From Pseudevernia furfuracea (taxonomy: Eukaryota; Ascomycota; Lecanoromycetes; Lecanorales; Parmeliaceae): a DNA stretch of 64,000 nt. Made by a program: the position numbers and the translations under genes. The first letter of the stretch is position 1, and every line of letters begins with the position of its first letter. The notes under the pieces were generated by a model. The model did not search any database. It saw only the letters and a program-made list of their open reading frames with translations, and had not been told where the DNA came from. Of the stretch, positions 54,261 through 64,000 are shown one piece after another. Where the stretch lies: positions 2,409,501 to 2,473,500 of the forward strand of contig JAIUPT010000038.1 of NCBI GenBank assembly GCA_022315425.1, given 5' to 3'.

Positions 54261-56559
54261 TAGGGCTGGGATTGCAACTTGCATGCATTGCACACTAACC
54301 GCATTTGGATTGCAACTTGCTTGCAATGGTGGGGATTGCAAGTTGCAACTAAAAAACCCCCCTGATTATTCAGCTATTCTAGGGTCATTTGTAGTAGAAA
54401 AACAGGGCCAAACAGTCCCCCCAGCCGCTCAAGTCTCAGCATCAGCCATTTTCTCGTCCAAATCCTCCCCGTCCTCCAAATCTTCGCCCTCCCCCCCCTG
54501 ACTATCCTGATTCTGTAGCAATAGATCCTCCAACTCAGCTAACTTCTCGTCCGAAGCTAAGACACCGTGAGTGTACGGTAGCTTCTTCTTACCAGGGCCA
54601 CTTGGTCTATTAAGAATTCGCTCATTGATGTAGATAAACAGTAGACGATCTATATTGACATCCTTCAGACCATTTCGAGACTTGATAAGAATCAGATTCA
54701 TGATAGACCAGGCCCGCTCGCCTGGGACTGAATTGCCTGGAACCTGCATCAGACGACTAGCCAATGTACCGAGAGTGGGACTGAATTTGGCTGCGGTATC
54801 CCAGAATGTGACTGGACTAGAGGTATAGTTCCACACGGAATCAGGATGTGGGAAGAAAGCATGGATTTGGGCCCGAAAGGCTCAGAAATCCTGCATGCAT
54901 GTAGCCACCTGGTCTGGTGGGGCGTATTGTCGAAAGAATCGAGTCATGATTGGACCAAATGCATACTCCGAAGTCTGTCCAATTGACTTAACAGCATGTT
55001 TTTCAGGGACTAAAAGACTGGCCACCACATGTAACTCCGTCATTTGTTTGAGATATCGATCATCCCACAGAGTGTTTACAATATAAGGCAATTGACACGG
55101 CTCCGTATCATGCTCAGTGGCAGATCTCATGAGGGATTGCTTGATTAGCATTCAATTGTCGATGACTCGATACAGTGGATAGTTGTCAGCCTCTGAAAGA
55201 TACTAAATCTCATGAATCGGCTTGAGAATCCGAGCTGCTAGGGCAACATCTCGTCAAAAGCGGAGATCTCGAAGTATAGGAAGAACTTTCTTTTCATCCT
55301 TCTTCTTCGACTTGTCAATTTGGGGGGTGAATTGCTGAGAATATACCTCGAATGTCTACTGACTTCTGCGTAAAGCATATAACATTCTCACTTGAGTGCC
55401 CCATCGAGTGATACAATGAAGAATAAGGGCGATGCGTTTCCCATCGTTCTCCTTCTGGAGCTGGAATTCCTGAAGCACAGTATACTCCTTATGGGCTGCT
55501 CTAAAGGATCTAATCACTAGATGTGCTTGCTTTATGAGCTTATTCCATCATGATATCTGAAAGATATTCTTTAGAAATAGCTGGATCCCGTGGGAGTCGC
55601 ACGGTACACAGAAAACATGCTGCAGCTGGGGGGTTTTTTGAACTTGGTTTCACAGAGATCTCATGGTAGAACAGGTATCTGTGGCCAGAGAATTGACCTT
55701 CCAGAGCTGTTCATTGGTGACGTTCAGGGCCTGACGAAGTACAAATTCCAGCTGAGCCTCCGCATTCATGGTCTTGGAGTTATTGATCTCCGACTTTATG
55801 TAGAAACATTCTCCTTCTGAATCACATCCTGGGGATGCATGGGTCAGAAAGTTGATGACTCTCTGTCTCTTGATGTTGTTTGATTCGTTCGTATACAAAT
55901 TCAGTTATCGTGGAGACTGAAGCTCTCTGTCTACCTTTCCATAGACAGTATCATAGCAATCATTCAGAATGTGACCACTCAGGGCCTTATGATTCGGGAG
56001 CGTGTACTTGGGATTGACATAATGAAAGTGATCTTTAACGTATTTGTTCTCGTAATGATTGAATGATAGGTTGCCCATGTAGATAGCCATGTCGACACGC
56101 TTTCAATTGTCTGCCTTGATCTGGGGCATTGCAGTTATCAAATTTGGGAGCGTCTGCTGCGAACCTCCAGCAGGGTCATTGAGAGGTCTGCCGTCACGAT
56201 ATGGCTTACACTTATCTAAGTGTTCTTGTAGTCTTGTAGTATTGGCATCCATCTCTTTATGACAGTATCTGCATACTTTGCGGAGGTTCTTGTAGGAGGT
56301 GTTTATGACTTGATAAAAGACTTTATCGACAGTCTCATTCTTCGGCTTGAAGTCGTCTGGAGTAGGCCGTGGCATGGCTATGACAGTAGAAGATCAATTG
56401 AATATCTAGTCAATGGTGGGAAGCAATATGGGAAGCAATTGTGGAAAGCGAATAAGCGAGCACTAGTTAGGGTTAGGGCTACGAATATTGCATGCATTGC
56501 GAGAAAATTGCGCAACTTGCATGCAATGGTGAGCATATTGCGCAATTTGCCTACCCCTA
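54261..56559 (-). mobile_element. hAT-superfamily transposon, degenerate
   Basis: 2299-bp element. Ends are TAGGGCTGGGATTGC (left) and TAGGGGTAGGCAAATTGC (right, reverse complement). Both are flanked by a perfect 8-bp direct repeat, ATGCCGCA, at 54253-54260 and 56560-56567, the hAT target duplication. Subterminal TTGCATGCAATG-type repeats occur at both ends. The interior codes a broken transposase on the minus strand. Confidence 0.9.
54429..56375 (-). pseudogene. hAT transposase (BED finger to dimerisation domain), broken
   Basis: The N-terminus has a BED-type zinc finger (KVCRYCHKEMDANTTRLQEH, C-x2-C...H-x4-C). Then AIYMGNLSFNHYENKYVKDHF and NVITDES-like segments follow, with in-frame TGA and TAA stops near 56096 and 55906. 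The central part has CDSHGIQLFLKNIFQ and LILHCITRWGTQ (interrupted). The C-terminus is the hAT dimerisation region (FWDTAAKFSPTLGTLASRLM, VPGNSVPGERAWSIMN), intact in one frame to 54429. Typical BED-hAT order; several stops make it non-functional. Decay is milder than in the pogo element, so this insertion may be younger or less exposed to RIP. Confidence 0.88.
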
Positions 56560-56567
56560 ATGCCGCA
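56560..56567. repeat. hAT target-site duplication, right (ATGCCGCA)
   Basis: Identical to 54253-54260. Confidence 0.88.
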
Positions 56568-59500
56568 TAGTTGGCAAATCAGAGTCCGATTTGGATTTGA
56601 CTTAGGGTTAGGGCATGCGTCGCAAGCAACCTGATTTTTGCCTTAGAATCATGAATTTAATTCATGGGCCTATATTTATTCTACTATAAAAGAATGCTAT
56701 ATAATCCTCGTTCTAACCCCCTTTGGGCTAGCCTCTCAAGGTCCCCTTGGAGGGGGCAGTTGCCACCCCCTCAATACGGAGGCCGACATGGCGCGCCAAG
56801 GCTTAGGTCAAACGGACTACTGCAAGCCCCTTATGTAACCTAGGTGCAAGCCAAAATTATTACGGGCCCCCTAATTGCTTATGAGCGAAGCGAATAATGA
56901 AACCGTGATTACTTCGTAGCTGCGAATATTACATCTCCTAGGCTATCAAAGTATTGGCTGTCAACGCGACTACGAAACTCCTCAGTCAAAATGCCGAGTC
57001 TAGAAAGTTTCATAAATAAAGTCCACCTGCCCCTTATTTTTGTAATTCCCACGTACCTAGCGTATACAAACTTAAGATTGTTCTACCAAAATTCCACGTA
57101 CACATACGCTCAAATCTGTTGAATCGCTTGCATATACTTTTCGAGTCAGGTTCCTAATGATTGTCGATCACGATGGGTATGAAAAAGGCTCCTGAGAATC
57201 TAGCAAAGCATGTTCCAAACACGACAAGGCCTTGACTTCTGGGTTTTCGGACAATACAACCATGAAGACCAACGTCGTTAGCACCCAGGACCTTCGAATT
57301 GACCTCCAGAAAGATCCCAAGAATGTGAACCAAGCCATCGCAAAAGTCCAAGCCAATACGCAAGCCAGGGATCAGGGACAAGGATTACATCAAATCCGGG
57401 AACAGGGCTCAGGCCCGCATAGTGAGACGCACAAAGTCATTGCAACCACCGGAATTGACCAGGCGAACTTCAATGCCGCAGATCCAGAACAAAAGATCCG
57501 GGATGCCGCATAACGAGCGGCTTCCACGCCTTGGATTGAAGCTTGGACGTAGGCCTTTTCTCTCAATACCGTTCGATCACGATTCCATGGTATCCGGGGA
57601 AGGAATTGAAATTTGATGCATCGATAGTTGTTGTAGTATGAGAAATGGGGAGCAGCGTTTTGGATGCGGTCGAACAGTGACAAAGACGAAGGTGGAACTT
57701 GAGCAGCAATCCCATGCATTTAGACGATTGTAGCTGAGTATTGAGCTCTTCTCTGATGCTCTACAGTGAACAAGAGCAGAGAGACACTTCTTGACTTGAT
57801 TAATGATGAATGCGCATAAAACTCAGCGATGTTTTCCTCGAGACTGCTGAGGATAAAGCCGAGAAATTTTTCTTTTCAAAGCTGTGGTCGTATCAAGACA
57901 AAGACTGTTGAAGGTTCACGAGCCGCGAGACGCATTTTCTGCGAACAGGACGGGGGCTGCCGACAGCAGAGACGAAGAACGAGAGCGATATAGCGATCAT
58001 TCTTCCTCAAGGCAGCACCGAGAACATATTCTCCCGTCCATCTTCTTGTCCCTCGCTCGCTTCACTCCATTCCGCATTCAGCATCCCTACAAAGTGTTCC
58101 TCTGTCTCTCTCCCCCCTTTTCTTCCCCGACTACCGCCTCGAACAGACACAAACACAGACACAGACACACAAAAGCGCTCAGAGCCCAAAGAAAAGGAAA
58201 ATGATAACGTACAAGAAAACCCTGTCCCACTAGCTCACCGACTAGTCCAATCACTAGAGTTTCTCTCTTTACGGTGATATTCTCCCAATCTACAGGTAGA
58301 AAATAATGCCGCGCCACGTGCCGCGAGAGTTGCTGCAACGTCAGAAGCGCTGAGGACGACGATAGAGAGGAGGGAGGGGCGAAGGAGGAGAAACGATAAA
58401 CGATTGGTTTGTGTTTCTGTGAGCAAAGTATACATGAAAGACAGATGTGGTATGTGAAGGGAATCGAATAGGAAAAACTACGGGGATTTTGATCAAACTT
58501 GGGATGTACCGCAGATAAAGCTTGTAGATTGCGCAGATGGGAGGAAATTCAAGATAGAATGGTAGTCCCTTCGAAATTCCCCGAGTCAATGACTCCGGCA
58601 CCTCACAGTAGGTGAAATTCGGAAAGGCCGTTTCCGAAATGAAAAATTCCCTGAACGGAACGGAGGGTGTGAGACTGCAATGCGCGCCAAATAGGCCTTT
58701 TTTCCTCTGCGCCTACGTTTTCATTGCCAGCGAGAATTTCTATTATCTTGCTTACTTCTCTATCTGAACATATAAGAAAGAGATCAGCCACAAAGTTCAG
58801 ATATCGCGTCTCAATTTCTTGAACGAGTCTATCTTGAGGAACTTCTTCCAACTGCAGTGAAAGACAGCCTATGCTATTACCTTCGCCATTCTGTCCGGCA
58901 TCTCAAATCCACTGATCCTTATATTCAATGTGTATGCGCTCTACGCATCGCGTTGCGAATAAAACGCTACATCTGTCGCAATACTACCGCTGCAGCTGCA
59001 GCAGCATCGAAACCGAAGCTTCATCTTTTCCAACTACTCTGCTCAGTAGCAGTCGCACCTCTCCTTGCTGCACTCAAGCGTCGGACTGCGTCGACACGCG
59101 TGAAAAGGGGCTGCTATGTTCGCCAGCTGGCATGGATTAAACCATCGAATAATGGCCTTCCATCATCACCCATAATTTTGCCGAAGCGCTGACCTGTGTG
59201 CTGGATCTGGATTATTGCTCAGGTCTATTGCACCCAGTCAGTCTTAGGTGAATCGCGAAGTGATTAGAGACCGTCCGCTAAACTACTTGAAGAGCTGTCA
59301 ACAATTGCGCCCTAGCCGGCCTCATTACGGGGTGAGGAAGTGGGAACGACGGCCAGTTGTGAGGAGATTCGAGTAAATTGTTGTCCAATTACTTGAAATA
59401 TTGGGGCTGCGAATCACTTTGTGATAAGGGCTTAAAGTAGGAGAACAGGATAGAAACGGCTCGGCTCTGCTTTTATGCTAAGAGAAAGCGCGCGCTATCA

Positions 59501-60162
59501 ATGCTTAAAACCTCCCGAACCAGAAGTTTATGAGAGAGCCACCAACATCTGAAGAACACGTATGCATCGTCGAGAGACCTTGCCTGCACGAGGAGACTTG
59601 ATAAAAATTTGGTCGCGGACTATGCGAAGTGCGAAAACAGCAACTCTATCGGACTCGAGATCAAAAAAAGTAGCGCGCGAGGGCAGTAGGCATATCTGCA
59701 ATTCTGCATGACGCAAGAGGGACGGACAACCAACGTGTACGAGTCGGGAGAGGGAGCTTGAAAGGGTGCCAGGATGTTGTACCTACCTAGTCTGATCTTT
59801 CAAATTGGAATCTACATATTCTCGATACCGAACGGCACACTAGCCTCGGCGGGATGATTGATGATGAAACCCAAAATCTTATTACTGCTTTTTTAGACGA
59901 AGTAGTTCATCTGTTTGATTTTCAAACCGCCTGCAAGGGGTACTACAACGTACAGCATTAGGGAATCATTCTTCTCTTTTGTCAACGGAAGAATAACTAA
60001 GACAAGTAAACGCGAACTCGTAGGACATTATATAATGAACGTTTGTCCCCGTGACCGGCACTGGAACGGAAATCCCTCCTAGGTCCCAACCCACATGCGC
60101 ACCTCCCAAGCTCACGATAGAACCGTTGTCTCTGACTGGTTTGAGGCATACCTCACTCGCAA
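56568..60162. other. Long gene-poor region
   Basis: 3.6 kb. It starts with sequence matching that left of the hAT element, then a strong hairpin (56750-56772). Weak candidates only: 57232-57513 (+, hydrophilic, Gln/Asp-rich) and 58603-58851 (-, EEVPQDRLVQEIETRYLNFVADLF), neither recognisable. Confidence 0.4.
56750..56772. other. G/C-rich hairpin
   Basis: GAGGGGGCA and TGCCACCCCCTC pair around a GT loop with one bulged base. It could be a transposon end or terminator-like structure; no assignment. Confidence 0.5.
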
Positions 60163-60906
60163 TCAGTAAAACGTGACAAGTAGACAATTGTCCGATGCTA
60201 TCGCTTGGTTGGTCCCCACTCCACCAAAAAGATACGCTGCGGACTGCGAGAGCACACCCTTTTCATAGGTCAAGGTGTGCTGATTAACCACGCTATCAGT
60301 GCCCGTTGCATCCAAGACCCCAGTAGCTTTTGTCAATGTACCGCCGAGGTTCTCGTTTTTAGGGTTCGCGGGGTTGAAAAACGCGTCGGATGGTGCGTTC
60401 TTCAAGATATCTTGACTAAATCCAAACACAGGTGGCGTTGCCCCGCTGGCAATGGCGCTGGCTTGAACCTGGACGGCACCATCACATCCGATCTCCAGAC
60501 TTACGTCTCCGTCAGCTGCGCCAGCGACCATGTTAAGCTCCACCCAAGTGGCTGGCAGTACGTTCCCGCGCTGGACATGGCCGACGAAGCCGGCAGGGAG
60601 TGAGACGGCTGCGGACTTGCCACTGACGAGGGTGACGGTCTTGTAGGGGTTGGAGGTTATTGTGTAGGCGCCTTCGAAGACGGTGTATGTTTGCGAGCCG
60701 GAGCCACTGTTGGTGATATAGAGGCCAGTGCCACCGCACTTGTTCGCTGCGGCTCGGGGCTCGAACAGGGATTTCAGCGAGCGCGGAATCCAGGGGCTGG
60801 TATTTTCTGTAGGAGCGGGGGCGGAGAGGACTGGTAAGATGGTGGCAGAGAGTGCGACACAGAAAGTGAGGATTGATCGAAGCGTACCAGACGCTTGAAA
60901 AGACAT
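60163..60906 (-). CDS. Secreted thaumatin-like (Bys1/osmotin-type) protein
   Basis: Single exon, 247 residues. A signal peptide (SILTFCVALSATILPVLSAP) is followed by a short pro-like segment ending in an Arg (KSLFEPRAA). The domain starts NKCGGTGLYITNSGSGSQTY, then VFEGAYTITSNPYKTVTL, SLPAGFVGHVQRG, PATWVELNM, DVSLEIGCDGAV, and ends LLVTFY. These match the fungal thaumatin-like family with few cysteines; three Cys are seen in the mature part. Such proteins are secreted or wall-associated with unclear activity. The gene looks intact and needs no intron. Confidence 0.88.
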   Translation of the reverse strand: MSFQASGTLRSILTFCVALSATILPVLSAPAPTENTSPWIPRSLKSLFEPRAAANKCGGTGLYITNSGSGSQTYTVFEGAYTITSNPYKTVTLVSGKSAAVSLPAGFVGHVQRGNVLPATWVELNMVAGAADGDVSLEIGCDGAVQVQASAIASGATPPVFGFSQDILKNAPSDAFFNPANPKNENLGGTLTKATGVLDATGTDSVVNQHTLTYEKGVLSQSAAYLFGGVGTNQAIASDNCLLVTFY

Positions 60907-62197
60907 AGTGAGTGACAGACTTTGACAAGCAAAGATCCAAGAAAGAGCGAGTTTTCAAAAGAGAGTGACCGGAGGTGTCTGCAGCGAGTAACGAGAAGAG
61001 AGCGAATTGACGAGGGGACGGAGATACTTATGAACGACTGGGGAGGGGCAGGGGTAGGGAAAAGCACAGCAGAAATTATTACATATTAACGTGTTTGGCT
61101 AACAGAAAAGTCCGAAATTTTGTTGGAGGAGGAAGAAATTGTGCGGTGCAAAACCAACAAAAAGCCAAGTTTCAGGCCAGTGTGGCATGGAGCACACTGC
61201 CATCGTTTACAATTCATGGTAGCTGAAGAGGACATGTCTTTTGAACGACGCTTTATGCGTCGTTGCGACAGAAGGGTCACCTTCTGGTTTCCAGTGCTCT
61301 GACTTCTCTCCTATGCCTCTGACTGCTGAACAAATATGCAGATGCTACTGCGCTCGGGCTCAGCATTAGAGTCATTGCATTATGCTCCTAGTGCAGGAAC
61401 CCGCCGCTACTAGCCATGTGACAGGATCCGTGATGGACTCTTGATGAAAAATACGATGGATTTGTAAGGCGAAGTTGAAAACAGCCAATCACATCCTTCG
61501 CAAAATTCGCAAGATTCTTGTGTAGGAGCGTTTCCTGAGAGGGTCAAACTTACTCCGCAGAGTCTGCAAAGCTGTTCCTGAGACGGTGGAGTGTGTCAGA
61601 TTTCGATGGCGGAAACCCTCGAGAGTCGTGCCGCGCCAACGGTGGCGCTAAAGCTGCCCAACGGCAACAATAATGGAATCAATGTAATTCCAACAAGCCC
61701 TTCGTTCGGACTCTGTTGGCCCAACATGGGAATCAAATTGAAGCCATGCCCTTCTTACGAAGCTTTTCATCGATTGTGTGTTGCTACCCCTGAATCTTTT
61801 GCTAATCATCTCCGAATTCGCTCTCTGAACACGAACTTTACCTGGTTCCGTGCAGCAAGCAAAAGGACTTGTATGCCTGGTTCATGAAAATCCTGACTGG
61901 TTCATGAAAATCCTGACTTGAAGTTTTGATAAAGCTCGAAACAGCATCACCGTGCACTGTGAATGTTCAATTTCGTGATGCTAGTGTGCTAGAATTTTGC
62001 AGAGACACAGGCTCAGCAGCTGATCGACAGCTAGCTAAGGTAGGTACCTTACTCATCATCTTAGCGCCTTGGTCTCTTGGCAGATTTGCCGAAATGTTAC
62101 CCGTACCTCAGAGATTGTAGCTCATTCATTGACACCGAGTCTTTCGACCCTCGATCTACATTGATATCACCATACCCTAAAAACTCTTTTCAGTCAA
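60907..62197. other. Intergenic
   Basis: No supportable gene. A plus-strand frame at 61591-61887 (98 codons) has no recognisable motif. A 21-bp direct repeat (TGGTTCATGAAAATCCTGAC plus T-variants) occurs at about 61879-61918. Confidence 0.4.
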
Positions 62198-63019
62198 ATG
62201 ACTGTCCCATCTTTGAAATCTTCTCTCATCCACTGCCATGAGCTATCCAACCAACACTATTTCAATCAGAAAGATGGGAATTTCTCCGGCTATTACTCCG
62301 TAGAAAGAGACATTTCTGATAAACGACTGCTCTGCGTCAATTGCTTTATACTTCACCCACGTCATTCGTTTGTAAAACTCAAGACACCGCTGGTGCCTTG
62401 CCTCAACAGCTGTGGTGGACTTCTTGATTGTCAATCAAAAAGCTGGCTCCTCCTCACTCAGTAGAGTCGTTGATCTTTGTCCTTGTGTTCACATGACGCT
62501 AGCGAAAAGGGACCGCATTTAGAATTTGCGCAATGAACTCATCTAGAATGGATCTTATGGGAAGAACGAACGTTATGGGCACGCATATCTACAGATGTAT
62601 GACGATATCGAGCTGAAAGTCGATTTCACCTCTTTCGTATACAAGAAAGACGGCGAACTCGGCTTTCGCTTCCACTATCGACGTACGAGCCCCGTTGACT
62701 CCTCGAGTGTTTGTTCTAGGATGTTGTGCCCCCATACTTCTCTGGATACATTGATTAAGACTTTCTCGCGATGTCGGGATTTGCATTTCAAGAATTTCGT
62801 TTGTGCAAGATGTAAAGGGCTTCAATGTTGTCCGGAATGCCACACGACTGTATTCGGTTCGCCAAGGATACTGAATCTACCTGTGGAATGATTACACATT
62901 TTGTCGGTCTTGAACGACGTTTGGATAAGAAGCTCTGGAATAAGCACATAGTCTTCCCGTTTGCAAGGCAGAGGCAGTATGAATCGATAAGAACAGGAAA
63001 AAGTTGGAAGCTATGGTAG
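62198..63019 (+). pseudogene. Fungal F-box-family protein relic
   Basis: Pieces of one ascomycete family appear in the right order in shifting frames: KRLLCVNCFILHPRHSFVK (62310-62370), VVDLCPCVHMTLAKRDRI (~62465-62520) ending in TAG, then after another stop MYDDIELKVDFTSFVYKKDG and LCPHTSLDTLIKTFSRC, FVCARCKGLQCCPECHTT (to ~62845). There the frame jumps and continues as IRFAKDTESTCGMITHFVGL and RRLDKKLWNKHI to a stop at 63019. At least two nonsense codons and one or more frameshifts; no introns explain them. The N-terminal F-box itself was not found. Non-functional. Confidence 0.6.
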
Positions 63020-63392
63020 CTGGATGGGAGGGAGCAGGGAATCGCCTGATTCATTACAGTACCCTAAGAACACCCTTTCTTTAGACAATGACTTGGGAAA
63101 AGGACGCCGGGTCTTCAGTGAGTCCTACCGCACGGACCTGTTTATATTCGCAAAGTATTTTCTTGATACAGCATTTCACAGTCTATCGTGAGCTCAAGCT
63201 GAATCTGCGCCAGGAGTTTGTAGTAATGTCTTGTATGAATCAGTAGAAGGCATCACACAAGTCGCATCAGCGAAGGTGAGGACAATGTTACATCTTCCAT
63301 GCGACTGTTGAATAAGCAAGAGCTGATCATTCATCCTTTCTCTCTACAGCAAGCTTCCAAGATACCGCAGATAATACCCCATGAGACATAAC
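63020..63392. other. Intergenic or intron of the next gene
   Basis: Nothing recognisable. It may hold 5' exons of the partial gene that follows. Confidence 0.3.
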
Positions 63393-63849
63393 GAACTTTC
63401 AAGGGCTCGTAGTCGACAAAGCGACGATATACTGTAAAGGCGAAAATTTCGTTCCCAACGTTCAAGCAGGCCCCAACGCCTGGACGGATCTTACTTCCTT
63501 CATTACTGTCTTCGGCCTTGCCCACAACAACGCCGCTAACGCGCAATTCTGTTCCGTAGCCGGGCTGGGAGCGACGCTGAACTCGTCCTCCAACGTCGAT
63601 CCAAGCTCTCTAACGGAGTATAGAATCACTGTGCTCTGTCCAGGATCCCCTGAGAAGGGCGGTTCTCCAGAGAGCACTGAGAGTCTAGCCTCAGTTCAAG
63701 CCATGGCGAACATCCAGGGGCTTACAGACATCTACCCTGGGAAGACGATCGATAATGTTGTGTACTCCAAGCGTCCTGCTGCCTTAGGAACTTGCCCTTA
63801 TGGTGCCTGGGATGTACTACAATGTACAAATAGCTCTGCTCTTCTGTGA
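63393..63849 (+). CDS. 3' exon of a probable secreted protein (5' part not found)
   Basis: A long plus-strand frame with protein-like sequence: GLVVDKATIYCKGENFVPN, WTDLTSFITVFGLAHNNAAN, FCSVAGLGATLNSSSNVDPS, ITVLCPGSPEKGG, DIYPGKTIDNVVYSKRP, then GTCPYGAWDVLQCTNSSALL and a TGA at 63847-63849. Several Cys and N-x-S/T sites suggest an extracellular protein. The frame meets a stop near 63382, so an acceptor (e.g. TTTCAAG ending at 63392) must lie just after; upstream exons were not identified, and an intact gene is not assured. Family not recognised. Confidence 0.5.
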
Positions 63850-64000
63850 AAAAACAAAATCAAGCCTTACTTGACAACCGTTGTCCCGTGCCACTATAAG
63901 TAAGTAGGGGTGAAGCGACTAGAGATTCAATTATCTTACCTCATACTTTCGACACAAGGCACAATCATCTTTCAGCTTGACTAAAATGCCTACCTCTGTT
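63850..64000. other. Window edge, no feature
   Basis: 3' flank of the preceding exon. An ATG at 63985 (ATGCCTACC) near the edge may start another gene. Confidence 0.3.

Overview
The window reads as nuclear DNA of a filamentous ascomycete (Pezizomycotina). Genes are interrupted by short introns (about 40-100 nt, one of 213 nt) with GTRNGY donors and CTRAY-like branch sites. The protein families are typical of such fungi: Zn2Cys6 regulators, an MFS sugar transporter, an A-T-reductase NRPS-like enzyme, an ABCG transporter with a Cys-rich ectodomain, WSC, Rds1/ferritin-like, fungal F-box-like and thaumatin-like proteins. AT-rich transposon relics carry G:C to A:T nonsense and missense changes that look like repeat-induced point mutation (RIP). 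I could not fix the class or species.

Layout. 1-1409: 3' part of a Zn2Cys6 regulator (-), divergent from a five-exon sugar transporter (2461-4403, +), followed by a convergent short-chain dehydrogenase with one in-frame TAG (4492-5598, -). 5986-6828: a distant IF3-like protein. 6829-8946: gene-free with simple repeats. 8947-10663: a second Zn2Cys6 regulator with an AT-hook-like motif. 12652-15056: a whole but dead pogo/Fot1-type transposon with TIRs and TA duplication. 16160-17328: an HEXXH protein. 21174-24628: NRPS-like reductase, divergent from the ABCG transporter at 25894-28879; together a possible small secondary-metabolite locus. 29736-31031: a secreted WSC protein. 32916-34920: a long F-box-like protein carrying a Zn2Cys6-like cysteine cluster and a duplicated LQDYQMQLMLLEQ motif. 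35831-41815: small secreted protein, F-box-like protein, Rds1-like protein and an orphan. 43048-44775: a wrecked patatin-like phospholipase running into a membrane-protein tail. 48404-50600: an ankyrin gene with a reading-frame conflict at a ten-A run. 51692-52324: a carboxymuconolactone decarboxylase-like protein. 53290-54080: a Helitron remnant. 54261-56559: a hAT element with a perfect 8-bp target-site duplication. 60163-60906: a secreted thaumatin-like protein. 62198-63019: an F-box-family pseudogene. About 63393-63849: the last exon of a possibly secreted protein.

Functionally the window is accessory-flavoured: two divergent pairs (regulator/sugar transporter; NRPS-like reductase/ABCG exporter) suggest co-regulation, several predicted secreted proteins face the outside, and about a tenth of the sequence is transposon relics with decayed genes near them. 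Exon limits were placed by reading splice signals and checking that phases agree; no alignments or RNA data were available, and family names rest on recognised motifs.
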